NCBI RefSeq assembly: GCF_900114915.1
Contig: NZ_FOUS01000001.1
Coordinates: 682,001-746,000 of the forward strand
Source: Bradyrhizobium sp. Rc3b
Lineage (GTDB): Bacteria; Pseudomonadota; Alphaproteobacteria; Rhizobiales; Xanthobacteraceae
Length of the DNA: 64,000 nt
Reading direction: 5' to 3'
Within the stretch, counting starts at the first letter, position 1; the number at the start of each line of letters is the position of its first letter. The notes under the pieces are model-generated. The model had not been told where the DNA came from. It ran no database searches and saw only the letters and a program-made list of their open reading frames with translations. Shown piece after piece: positions 16,253-24,962 of this stretch. Both the position numbers and the translations under genes were made by a program.

Positions 16253-17812
16253 ATGGGTGCCGGGGACTTGACCCAGGTTCAGACCGTGCCGGCCGAGCCA
16301 TCGCCGCCGGCCTGGCGCGAGCTGGTTCCGACCCTCTGCATCGCCGTGGCAGCGATCGGCTTTGCTCCGGTCCTGCATTTGGCCTATCCGGCCCTGGCCA
16401 TCGTGGTCGAGGTCCTCATCGGCATCGCTATCGTGCTGGCGGTCCCGACCTATGCGCCGGCCATCGCGATCTTCGTCCTGTTCTTCCAGAACCTGTTCGT
16501 CTCGATCCTGTCGCCGCTGGTCCCGCTGCCGTCCGATCTCGATTTCATCAAGGGCTACAATTTCCTCGTCTGCTCAGTGATGTGGCTGGCGACGTTCGGC
16601 CTTTACGCGCTGGGCCAGAGGAAACAATCGGCCGAGGTGAACCAGATCATGCGCTGGGGTGTCGTCACCCTCGCCGTGGTGTCGCTGTATTTCGCGATCG
16701 GCTTCATCCAGGACGGACAGCCGGCGGCGGTCTATCTGCGCAATATCGTGCTGCCGCTGTTCCTGTTCCAGCTCTCGCTTCTGACGGCCGCGACCTATGA
16801 GGTGCGCATCACGCCGTTCCTGGTGATGCTCGCGGTCATCCTTCTGCTGTGTGGCTATGTCGAGCTCGTCTTCCGCGATCTCTGGCTGGCCATCACCAAC
16901 AGCTATACGTTCTGGGGTTTCGACGAGCTCAAGGCGACCCATTCGGGTGTCTGGGAAGCCCAGATGCGGGCCACCGGTAACGTGCCCGTCGACCTCAAGG
17001 ACCGCTTCAGCTTCGATTTTCTGAACACGCCCTTGCTCGAAGGGTTCGGCCTGTCGAAGATGCTGCGCATCAATGGTCCGAACATGCATCCGATCAGCTT
17101 CGCTTACGGCGTCGGCTTTCTCGCCCTGTTCCTGTTCTCGGTGGGACGACCGCTGCTGGCCCTCGCAGCATTGCCGCTGCTGATCTTTTGTAGCGTGAAG
17201 GGCGCGCTCATCGTGGTGATCTTCGTGGTCGCGGCCTGGATCGCGACCCGTCTGATCGGCGCCGTGGTGACGTTGTTGCTCGGCTTCCTCGGCATGGCCG
17301 CCTTCGCGGTTCTGGCGATCCGCCTCGGGCTGCAGATCGGCGACTATCACGTCATTGGACTGATGGGTGGTTTGGACGGCTTCGTGCAGAGACCTTTCGG
17401 CCGGGGCCTCGGCATTGGTGGCAATTTGTCGGAGAGCTATTTCTCCATCGACTGGAGTGCCGCACAGGCGGCCGGGACGATCGACGGCGCCGTCGAGAGC
17501 GCGATCGGCGTGCTCTTGTACCAGATGGGCGTTGGCGCCTTCGTGCTGCTGGCCTTCTATTTCGCGATGGCGCTTAGGGCATGGCGCCTCTACGCCTCAT
17601 CGGGCTATCTGACGCAGGGTCTCGCCGGCTTCGGCGTCATGGTCGTGCTGCTCAACGGATTGTTCCAGGAAGAGGCCTTGTTCGCGCCACTCGCGCTCGG
17701 GCTCATGCTCTCGCTCACGGGCCTCGTCATCGGCAGTCATGTGAGAATGCAGAGTGCCGCCAGCGAGCAGGCGGAGTTGAGGCACCTCACGCGCTACCAG
17801 CCCGTGGCGTAG
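16253..17812 (+). CDS. Wzy/O-antigen-ligase-like polysaccharide membrane protein
   Basis: A 519-residue polytopic membrane protein with about eleven hydrophobic segments and a large polar loop (about 195-260, containing SYTFWGFDELK and the FDFLNTPLLEG stretch). Such a long periplasmic loop is typical of Wzy polymerases and WaaL ligases. ATG 16253 follows AAAGGA; residues that could be read upstream overlap the GH5 gene in another frame and have no support. Its place after the Wzc-like and GH5 genes argues for a polysaccharide polymerase. Confidence 0.75.
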   Translation: MGAGDLTQVQTVPAEPSPPAWRELVPTLCIAVAAIGFAPVLHLAYPALAIVVEVLIGIAIVLAVPTYAPAIAIFVLFFQNLFVSILSPLVPLPSDLDFIKGYNFLVCSVMWLATFGLYALGQRKQSAEVNQIMRWGVVTLAVVSLYFAIGFIQDGQPAAVYLRNIVLPLFLFQLSLLTAATYEVRITPFLVMLAVILLLCGYVELVFRDLWLAITNSYTFWGFDELKATHSGVWEAQMRATGNVPVDLKDRFSFDFLNTPLLEGFGLSKMLRINGPNMHPISFAYGVGFLALFLFSVGRPLLALAALPLLIFCSVKGALIVVIFVVAAWIATRLIGAVVTLLLGFLGMAAFAVLAIRLGLQIGDYHVIGLMGGLDGFVQRPFGRGLGIGGNLSESYFSIDWSAAQAAGTIDGAVESAIGVLLYQMGVGAFVLLAFYFAMALRAWRLYASSGYLTQGLAGFGVMVVLLNGLFQEEALFAPLALGLMLSLTGLVIGSHVRMQSAASEQAELRHLTRYQPVA

Positions 17813-17910
17813 CTCAGCGCCAGGCGCCCACACCTGAACGCTCTGACGCAGGAACTTCCGATTTTTCCCGGCGTTGGTCCCGTGTGTCGCATGAGCGGCC
17901 GGTCCGCACG

Positions 17911-18129
17911 ATGAAGAATTTCTCCAACGCTGAATTTTCACCCGGGGTGATCGCGATCATGACGAGCGCCCTGGAAGCCGCGGTTGCGAGCCTGCCGGAG
18001 CCGGTGCAAGCGTCGCACGTCAACATGCTCGCCGAATCCATCCTGCGCACGGCCGGCGCGGGCGAGCGCAACGTCGCCGACCTGCAAAGGATCGCCTTGA
18101 TGGAGCTGCAACTGATGCCGCGCGAGTGA
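17911..18129 (+). CDS. small conserved-looking hypothetical protein
   Basis: A 72-residue soluble, mostly helical protein starting MKNFSNAEFSPGVIAIM. No family is recognised. Support is modest: a plausible reading frame with typical codon bias, a position between the Wzy-like gene and the next secreted protein, and a stop 10 nt before the next start. The frame stays open upstream but overlaps the Wzy gene and loses sense there. Confidence 0.5.
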   Translation: MKNFSNAEFSPGVIAIMTSALEAAVASLPEPVQASHVNMLAESILRTAGAGERNVADLQRIALMELQLMPRE

Positions 18130-18139
18130 TGAGGCGGAC

Positions 18140-18598
18140 ATGAGGACGACCTCTGTTGCGATTGTCGCGATGCTTGCCACTCTGTCTGCCGCCCAAGCAG
18201 ACAGCTGGACGACTTACCGCATCGCCGAGACCGGGACCTCGGTGGACATTCCCGCTTCGCTCTTCAAGGAGATGGCCGGCAAGCCCGATGGCTACGGCCA
18301 GCAATTTCGCACCTCCGACGGCAGGGCCGATCTCACCGTACAGGCCGTTTCCAACGGCCAAGGTCTTTCGCCGGCTGCATTCCTGGCCAGGAAGAGTCCG
18401 CCGTCCGGCATCATCTACAAGCGTGTTGCCGCGAAGTTCTTCGTGGTCTCCAGCATCAAGCGCGACAAGATTTGGTACGACCGCTGCAACTTTGCGCGCG
18501 GCTATGTGCACTGCGTGCTTATCAATTATCCCGCGGCCGAAAAACGGCAATGGGACCGCGTCGTCACACGGATCAGCCACAGCCTGAGCGCCGACTAG
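18140..18598 (+). CDS. small secreted hypothetical protein
   Basis: A 152-residue exported protein with a signal peptide (about 1-20, ending SAAQA-DS). The mature part (WTTYRIAETGTSVDIPASLF... then WYDRCNFARGYVHCVLINYP) has two Cys that could pair. It resembles small periplasmic proteins of unknown role common in Bradyrhizobium. It starts 10 nt after the preceding small gene and may belong to the polysaccharide operon. No function is assigned. Confidence 0.72.
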   Translation: MRTTSVAIVAMLATLSAAQADSWTTYRIAETGTSVDIPASLFKEMAGKPDGYGQQFRTSDGRADLTVQAVSNGQGLSPAAFLARKSPPSGIIYKRVAAKFFVVSSIKRDKIWYDRCNFARGYVHCVLINYPAAEKRQWDRVVTRISHSLSAD

Positions 18599-18842
18599 AC
18601 GGGGCGCCATAAAAACCTGCCCGAACTCACTCAGGCACCAGATTGCGAGCCTGGCGCTAGGTGATTGACGTTTGTGCAGGCGACCATGGCCGGGCTTCGC
18701 GCCATGGGCTGTGCCGAACGTGCAGGTGAATCGGTCACGCCAGGAGCACGATTGCCTCGCCCGGCATCATCGAACTGTCATCGCCTTGTCATTCGCGCTC
18801 TACTGATCGCTGCTCCTTTCGCCGCGCATCGTGGAGACTGAC

Positions 18843-20162
18843 ATGCATCTGACCAAATCCATTTCGTCCGACCGCCGGTCGATCCTCAAGGGCCTCGCGG
18901 CCGCAGCCATGGCGCCGATTGCTGCGCCGGCGATGGCGGCCGAGGGCCTTCCGGCGCAGCCGGCTGGTTCGGCCGCCGCGATCGCCGCCGACAAGGCCTA
19001 TTGGGCGGCAGTGAAGGGGCTCTACGCCGTGACGCCCGATGTCGTCAATTTCGAGAACGGCTATTGGGGCATCATGGCCGAGCCGGTGCGGCGCGAGTTC
19101 ATCCGCCAGTCCGACATGATCAACTTTCAGAACACCTATTACGCGCGGCAGCGCGCGGGTGCGGATTTCGAGGCGGTGCGCGCCAAGGTGGCGGAGGCGG
19201 TCGGCGCGGCGACCGAGGAGATCGCACTCACCCGCGGTGCGACCGAAGCGCTGCAGCTCCTGATCGGCGGCTACAACAGGCTGAAGCCAGGTGATGCCGT
19301 GCTCTATGCCGATCTCGACTATGATTCGATGCAGTATGCGATGAACGCGCTGAAGGGGCGCCGCGGCGTCGACGTGGTCAAGTTCGACGTGCCGGAGCCC
19401 GCCACCCGCCAGGCGGTGCTCGACGCCTATGCCCGCGCCATCGAGGCGAACCCGAAGACGCGACTTCTGCTCCTGACCCATGTCAGCCACCGCACCGGCT
19501 TCGTCATGCCGATCGCCGAGATCGCCCGCATGGCGAAGGCCAAGGGCATCGACACCATCGTCGACGCCGCGCATTCCTGGGGGCAGATCGACTTCCGGGT
19601 CGGTGAACTCGAGGCCGATTTCGTCGGCTTCAATCTGCACAAATGGATCGGCGCGCCGCTCGGCGTGGGCTTCCTCTACATCAGGAAGGACCGCCTCGCC
19701 GCCATCGACCGCGACATGGGTGACGAGGATTTTGCGGAGGCCGATATCCGCTCGCGGGTTCACACCGGCACAGTCAATTTCGCCACGGTGCTGACGGTGC
19801 CGACGGCCGTGGCGTTGCATCAGCAGATCGGCGCCGCGGCAAAGCAGGCCCGCTTGCGCCATTTGCGCGACTATTGGGTGAGCCGCGCCCGCGGATTCAA
19901 GGACATCGAGATCCTGACGCCGGACGAAGTCGGCTCATACGGCGCGATCACGTCGTTCCGTCTCACCGGCAAGACCAGCAAGGCCGACAACGAGGCCATC
20001 GTGGTGAAGCTGCGGGACAGCCACAAGGTCATGACGGTGCGCCGGGCCGGCGTCGCCAGGGGCCAATGCATCCGCGTGACGCCGTCGCTCTTTACCGATG
20101 AGGCCGATCTCGATCGCCTCGTCGAGGCACTGGCGGTGATCACGGGGACGAAGACGGGGTAA
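18843..20162 (+). CDS. Tat-exported aminotransferase class V-fold PLP enzyme
   Basis: A 439-residue fold-type I PLP enzyme of the isopenicillin-N-epimerase-like group. The N-terminus has a twin-arginine signal (SSDRRSILKGLAAAA, then cleavage near APAMA-AE). The core shows LTRGATEALQLLIGGY, IVDAAHSWGQIDF (Asp binding the pyridine nitrogen) and the Schiff-base lysine in VGFNLHKWIGAPLG. ATG 18843 is chosen for the GGAG 7-8 nt before it. Export by Tat fits a cofactor loaded in the cytoplasm. The substrate is unknown; an epimerase, desulfurase or lyase is possible. It stands alone. Confidence 0.85.
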   Translation: MHLTKSISSDRRSILKGLAAAAMAPIAAPAMAAEGLPAQPAGSAAAIAADKAYWAAVKGLYAVTPDVVNFENGYWGIMAEPVRREFIRQSDMINFQNTYYARQRAGADFEAVRAKVAEAVGAATEEIALTRGATEALQLLIGGYNRLKPGDAVLYADLDYDSMQYAMNALKGRRGVDVVKFDVPEPATRQAVLDAYARAIEANPKTRLLLLTHVSHRTGFVMPIAEIARMAKAKGIDTIVDAAHSWGQIDFRVGELEADFVGFNLHKWIGAPLGVGFLYIRKDRLAAIDRDMGDEDFAEADIRSRVHTGTVNFATVLTVPTAVALHQQIGAAAKQARLRHLRDYWVSRARGFKDIEILTPDEVGSYGAITSFRLTGKTSKADNEAIVVKLRDSHKVMTVRRAGVARGQCIRVTPSLFTDEADLDRLVEALAVITGTKTG

Positions 20163-20190
20163 GGCCGGGCGGGGCGCGGTCGCTCGTGTG

Positions 20191-20589
20191 TCAGCTGCGC
20201 TTGGCTGATTGGATCAGGTCCCAGCGGTTGCCATAGAGATCCTCGAAAACCGCCACCACGCCATGGGCCTCATGCCGTGGCGCCTCGACGAAGCGCACGC
20301 CGGCGGCGATCATGCGCGCATGATCGCGCTCGAAATCATCCGTCTCCAGGAACAGGAAGACGCGTCCGCCGGTCTGGTCGCCGATGCGTGCCATCTGCGC
20401 CGGACCGTCCGCCCGCGCCAGGAGCAAGCTGGAGCCAAAATTGCCCCGCGGCCGCACCACCACCCAGCGCTTGCCGCCACCGAGCGGCGTGTCCTCGCAA
20501 AGCTCGTAATTCAGCGCGCGCGTGAAGAAGGCAATCGCTTCATCATAGTCAGCGACCACGAGAGTGACGAGGGACAGATGCTGATTCAT
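20191..20589 (-). CDS. VOC/glyoxalase-fold protein
   Basis: A 132-residue protein with the paired beta-alpha-beta pattern of the vicinal oxygen chelate fold: LSLVTLVVADYDEAIAFFTRALNYEL at the N-terminus and GVVAVFEDLYGNRWDLIQ at the C-terminus, where the Glu/Asp and His positions often bind metal. His5 and Glu near residue 120 could be ligands. Similar proteins include glyoxalases, dioxygenases and resistance proteins; the specific role is unknown. ATG 20589 is used, with a GTG codon immediately upstream. Confidence 0.8.
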   Translation of the reverse strand: MNQHLSLVTLVVADYDEAIAFFTRALNYELCEDTPLGGGKRWVVVRPRGNFGSSLLLARADGPAQMARIGDQTGGRVFLFLETDDFERDHARMIAAGVRFVEAPRHEAHGVVAVFEDLYGNRWDLIQSAKRS

Positions 20590-20747
20590 CACGCAACCTG
20601 GTGGATGGCGGGAAGCTCGCTGTCAGGAAGACAAGGGTAGCATCGCATTGGCCCGGCCGGTGTAGCCCTCATGCGCCAAGCATCACGCACTTGCAATCAA
20701 AAATTGTGTTGATAGGATTTGCGCCAAACTTCAGGGCGGGGGGCAGA

Positions 20748-22511
20748 ATGAAGAATTCCTATCAGGTCACGGGCACCAATGCGAACGCGCCATTCACCCT
20801 GAAGATTCATCGCGGCGACGGGATGTTGCTGCTCGCGATGAATTGGCGGCAGGGCAAGCCACCGCGCGATTTCGTCGGCTTTGCAATCGAGTACAAGGAG
20901 CCGAAGCAAGATCGGTTTTGGCCGGTGCCCAACCGCATCGGCTTTCCGGGTCAGCGCAAGAAGCCGAGCGACCCGATGCTCCCGAGTACGATTGCGCCGA
21001 TTCAAAAATTCCGCTGGGTGCATTTCCCCTGGCACGCCGACAAGGACGGACAATTTCTCTATCGCGTGACACCCATGTTCATGGACAAGTTGGGAACGCT
21101 CAGTCGAGGCGAACCGCAGGAAGCCTCGATCGCCCTGATGCGCGAGACATTACCGGGCAAGCTGAATGTTGCTTTCACGCGCGGTTATGTGTCCTCGCAA
21201 TCCTTTGTTGAGAAGTTCGCGCCCGACCGCAAGCTCGGCAGCCTCATTCCAGATGATGCAAAGGATGGTTTGACCTTCAAGCCCACGAACAAGAAGGCCG
21301 AGGAAGCCTATAAGTGGATGGGCTTCGAAGCGCGTGCGTCGATCCTCGACGTGCTGGATGAGGCGATCGCCGCCAAGGCCAATGTTCGCGTCATCGCTTA
21401 TGACTTCAACATGCCCGAAATCCTGACCCGTCTCGAAAAGCTCGGAAAAAGGCTGAAGGTCATCATCGACGATTCGACGGCCAAGGGCGGCGGGCACAAA
21501 GCCAAGGATTCGCCCGAGAGCGTCGCTGAGAAGCGCTTACGCAAATCGGCCGGGGCTGACAACGTCAAGCGCCAGCATATGGCGAACCTGCAGCACCATA
21601 AATCCATCGCGGTTTCCGGCAAGGGAGTGCATAAGGTCGTGTACGGCTCCACGAACATGAGCTGGCGCGGGTTCTATGTGCAGTCGAACAATGCGGTTAT
21701 TGTCAACAGCAAGAATGCTGTCGACGATTACTTCAAGGTTTTCGATAGCTATTTTTCGGCGGAAGCCGCCGGCGACTTTCGCGACTCCGAGGTGGCGACG
21801 GGTTGGCGCGATCTGGGAGTGAGCGGACTCGGCGGAAAGGTCGCTTTTTCGCCGCATACCGAGGAGAACGGGCTCCTGGCCGTGGTGGGCAAGGACATAG
21901 CCAAGGCGAAATCCAGTGTTCTTTTTTCTTTGGCGTTCCTGGGTCAGATGAAAAATGGACCGATCGGTCCTGCCCTAGGTCGCGCCATCAAGAGCAAGAC
22001 GGTGTTCGCGCTTGGCATCGCCGATGCGCGCGTGAAGGAAGGGAATTTGGGCGTCACCGTATTGACGGCCGACAACAAGAAGCGCGTCGTTCGTTCGTCG
22101 GCGCTGACCGGCAATGTGCCGGCTCCGTTCAGTACGGAACCGTCAGGACTTGCCGGCAGCGACGGTCAGCACCGGGGTACTCGGATGCATCACAAATTCG
22201 TCGTGCTCGATTTCGATACCGACGATGCACGCGTTTATCTGGGCTCATACAATTTCTCTGAGTCCGCCGATACTGACAATGGCGAGAACCTGTTGCTGAT
22301 CAAGGATCGCACGGTCGCGACCAGCTACATGATTGAAGCATTGCGCATCTACGATCACTATCGTTTCCGCTCCGCCCGCGAGGACGCAAAGGGCAAGAGC
22401 AAAAAGGTGCTCGAGCTTCAGTTGCCGCCCAAAAAGGCTTCAGAGAAGGCGTGGTGGCAGAAGGATTGGGACGATCCGATCAGCAGGAGAGACCGGGAGC
22501 TATTTGCCTAA
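20748..22511 (+). CDS. phospholipase D-like (HKD) protein
   Basis: A 587-residue protein with two PLD half-domains. The second motif, HHKFVVLDF near residue 480, is complete (H-x-K-x4-D). The first, HHKSIAVSG near residue 283, keeps His and Lys but has Ser in place of Asp. Both are followed by the usual GSxN element (YGSTNMSW, LGSYNFSE). The first 150 residues form a separate domain I do not recognise. There is no signal peptide. Base composition looks more AT-rich than its neighbours, suggesting acquisition. It may be a nuclease or a phosphodiesterase rather than a lipase. Confidence 0.8.
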   Translation: MKNSYQVTGTNANAPFTLKIHRGDGMLLLAMNWRQGKPPRDFVGFAIEYKEPKQDRFWPVPNRIGFPGQRKKPSDPMLPSTIAPIQKFRWVHFPWHADKDGQFLYRVTPMFMDKLGTLSRGEPQEASIALMRETLPGKLNVAFTRGYVSSQSFVEKFAPDRKLGSLIPDDAKDGLTFKPTNKKAEEAYKWMGFEARASILDVLDEAIAAKANVRVIAYDFNMPEILTRLEKLGKRLKVIIDDSTAKGGGHKAKDSPESVAEKRLRKSAGADNVKRQHMANLQHHKSIAVSGKGVHKVVYGSTNMSWRGFYVQSNNAVIVNSKNAVDDYFKVFDSYFSAEAAGDFRDSEVATGWRDLGVSGLGGKVAFSPHTEENGLLAVVGKDIAKAKSSVLFSLAFLGQMKNGPIGPALGRAIKSKTVFALGIADARVKEGNLGVTVLTADNKKRVVRSSALTGNVPAPFSTEPSGLAGSDGQHRGTRMHHKFVVLDFDTDDARVYLGSYNFSESADTDNGENLLLIKDRTVATSYMIEALRIYDHYRFRSAREDAKGKSKKVLELQLPPKKASEKAWWQKDWDDPISRRDRELFA

Positions 22512-22611
22512 AGCATGATCCGGGAAAGTACGCAGCGGCCTTCCGAAAAGATCATGCTTAAACAGCAACCTAAAGCGCGATGACGCTTCATCCTGATGGC
22601 ATCGCGCTTTA
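22511..22611. repeat. dispersed two-hairpin repeat, copy 1
   Basis: First hairpin AAGCATGATC (22511-22520) with GATCATGCTT (22550-22559); second TAAAGCGCGAT (22571-22581) with ATCGCGCTTTA (22601-22611). A near-identical element lies at 41885-41985. Both begin at a TAA stop codon, so they may also end transcripts. Confidence 0.85.
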
Positions 22612-22656
22612 GCGCTCGGAATCCAGGCCAATGTGGCGCCAAGGTGGACCACTCGC

Positions 22657-23679
22657 TCACCGCCACCCCAGCGCCGGTGCGACGTGCTTCAGGATCGCCT
22701 CGATCGCATGCGCGCAGTAATCGACCCCTAACTGGTTCGGGATCGTCAACAGCAGCGTGTCCGCCTCCGCGATCGCCTCGTCCTGGCGTAGCTGCTCGAT
22801 CAGCGCATCGGGCTCGGCGGCATAACTCCGGCCGAAGATCGCCCGTGTCTGCGGGTCGATGAAGCCGATCTGGTCCTCGCCTTCGCCGCCCCGGCCGAAA
22901 TAGGCGCGATCGCGATCGTCGATCAGCGCAAAGATGCTGCGGCTGACGGACACGCGGGGCTCGCGGGCGTGGCCGGCCTCTTTCCACGCCGCGCGATAGG
23001 CGCGGATCTGCGCGGCCTGCTGCACGTGGAAGGCTTCGCCGGTCTCGTCGTTCTTCAGCGTCGAGCTCTGCAGATTCATGCCGAGCTTTGCCGCCCACAC
23101 CGCGGTGGCGTTGGAGCCGGCGCCCCACCAGATCCGCTCGCGCAGGCCTTGCGCGTGCGGCTCGATGCGCAAGAGGCCCGGCGGATTGGGAAACATCGGC
23201 TGCGGATTGGGCTCGGCAAAGCCTTCGCCCCGGAGCAGGTCGAGAAACACCTCCGCATGGCGCCGGCCCATGTCCGCATCGCTCTGGCCCTCGGCCGGGC
23301 GATAACCAAAATAGCGCCAGCCGTCGATCACCTGCTCGGGCGAGCCGCGGCTGATGCCGAGCTGCAGCCGGCCGCCGGCGATGAGATCGGCGCTTCCGGC
23401 GTCCTCCACCATGTAGAGGGGGTTCTCGTAGCGCATGTCGATCACGGCCGTGCCGATCTCGATTGTGCTGGTTCTGGCGCCGACCGCCGCGAGCAGCGGA
23501 AACGGCGAGGCGAGCTGGCGCGCGAAATGATGCACGCGGAAATAGGCGCCGTCGGCCCCTAACTGCTCGGCCGCGACCGCAAGCTCGATCGATTGCAGCA
23601 GCGTGTCCGCCGCCGAGCGGGTCTGCGATTGCGGTGAGGGGGTCCAGTGTCCGAAGGAGAGGAAGCCGATCTTTTTCAT
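22657..23679 (-). CDS. LLM-class flavin-dependent oxidoreductase
   Basis: A 340-residue luciferase-like monooxygenase. The N-terminus KKIGFLSFGHW, GADGAYFRVHHFARQLASPFPLLAAVGARTSTIEIG, and the GRLQLGISRGSP segment are typical of this TIM-barrel family that uses reduced flavin (FMNH2 or F420H2). It is a single gene with no partner flavin reductase nearby. The substrate cannot be predicted. Confidence 0.88.
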   Translation of the reverse strand: MKKIGFLSFGHWTPSPQSQTRSAADTLLQSIELAVAAEQLGADGAYFRVHHFARQLASPFPLLAAVGARTSTIEIGTAVIDMRYENPLYMVEDAGSADLIAGGRLQLGISRGSPEQVIDGWRYFGYRPAEGQSDADMGRRHAEVFLDLLRGEGFAEPNPQPMFPNPPGLLRIEPHAQGLRERIWWGAGSNATAVWAAKLGMNLQSSTLKNDETGEAFHVQQAAQIRAYRAAWKEAGHAREPRVSVSRSIFALIDDRDRAYFGRGGEGEDQIGFIDPQTRAIFGRSYAAEPDALIEQLRQDEAIAEADTLLLTIPNQLGVDYCAHAIEAILKHVAPALGWR

Positions 23680-23841
23680 GAGGGCTAGGTATGCATGACC
23701 GGAAGAATTTGCGAGACGTTGGCCGAGGGAAAAGTGGCGGCAAGGCGTGTGCCCGTAAGTGCCTCCAGGAGGAAGCAGGCCCGGGTTCGCACCACGACGT
23801 CAGGTCGTTCGACTTTGATCCGTCGTGCCCGGAAAGCGGCC

Positions 23842-24306
23842 TCAGATTTCGCAACCGGTCAAATTCAATGCCTTGAGCAGGCCGCCGAACGCCTTGAGTC
23901 GACAGGGCTCGGTCTCGCTGGCGGCCTTTGCACGCTGAGCATTGGCAGTTCGCTTGGCAACAATTGCCTTTGGTTTCGGCCTGGGACGTTCAGCGGTCGC
24001 GATCTTCTTCGTATCGCGCCGATGACGGACGATTGGTTCCGGTACGGTCGAACCGACTTGGATGTCTTGCGGAGCAACAGGGTTCTCGACCGGAGCGTCC
24101 TGTGTCGGCATCGCGCTGCTCACAGCGGCAACCTCGAGGCGATCGGCCTTCGGCAACGCGTCATGTGACGCAGAGACGCTAGCGCTCTGCTCGGCAAGCG
24201 GCTGAGCGATCGCGACGGCGCGACGCGGTGGAGCGCTCAGCTCCATTGCCGAAAGCACGCCTGCGCTCAACAGGATGAGGAGGCCCAACAACGCCATTTT
24301 CAGCAT
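23842..24306 (-). CDS. hypothetical membrane-anchored or exported basic protein
   Basis: A 154-residue protein with an N-terminal hydrophobic segment (LKMALLGLLILLSAGVLSAM) that is a signal or anchor. A low-complexity Ala/Pro/Lys/Arg-rich middle (RPRPKPKAIVAKRTANAQRAK) follows, and the end is compact (CRLKAFGGLLKALN, then a final Cys). The two C-terminal Cys could form a disulfide. No family is recognised. Proteins with this build occur in Bradyrhizobium; role unknown. Confidence 0.6.
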   Translation of the reverse strand: MLKMALLGLLILLSAGVLSAMELSAPPRRAVAIAQPLAEQSASVSASHDALPKADRLEVAAVSSAMPTQDAPVENPVAPQDIQVGSTVPEPIVRHRRDTKKIATAERPRPKPKAIVAKRTANAQRAKAASETEPCRLKAFGGLLKALNLTGCEI

Positions 24307-24962
24307 AAAGCGCCTCTAACCTAAGTTAGTGCCGCTGAAAATTCTCCGCGCCAATAAGGCAACTTGTCGGCGATTGCCGACCTACGGCGAATCATTTGCC
24401 GACAGGGTTAACGTCGGTGCTGCTTCTGCGGCCGCTGAGAATAGACCGTACAGCTGGGCACCGCCTGACCGATTGGGCGACCGCTGCTTTTGACCCAATG
24501 CAGACAAGCTCCCCTTCGACGGCAGCGAAGCCTCGCCAAGTCCCTCTCGTCGCGGAGCTTAGTTGACCGCAGGGCACGAGGTCAGATCGATCGTTGGCTG
24601 GTAAACCCTTCTACCAGAGTCTCCGGCGAGATTTTGATCCGCCGTGTTGCATCGGCGGTCAGCCAGTTCATCGCAGAGGGTCCAACCCACGGGCCTGGCC
24701 CTTTTCGTCCGCGTTCGACGCTTGGCTCGACGCCAGCTCTCAGGGCATGGCGGACTAGATTTTCTCATACCAAGTTTCTTCGCAGTTCGGCGGGCATGGG
24801 TCGACGTCCAGCTCAAAAATTTCCAGGAACCATTTCCGTTCCGAACCATCCAAGGGGTGCGCGGCAATCACCGACAGGCCTCCGGACGGCAACGCGCACG
24901 GCGGCCGTTGCACGGGATATGCTGGCTGCAATGCCTCAGGAAACCGATGTAAGGAGGTGCCC
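24307..24962. other. intergenic region with no convincing gene
   Basis: About 650 bp with several short open frames on both strands, none with family features, good ribosome sites or stable codon bias. The minus-strand stretch coding HPLDGSERKWFLEIFEL (about 24800-24870) looks protein-like and may be a gene relic. The right end holds the promoter and ribosome site of the truncated haemoglobin. Confidence 0.5.
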
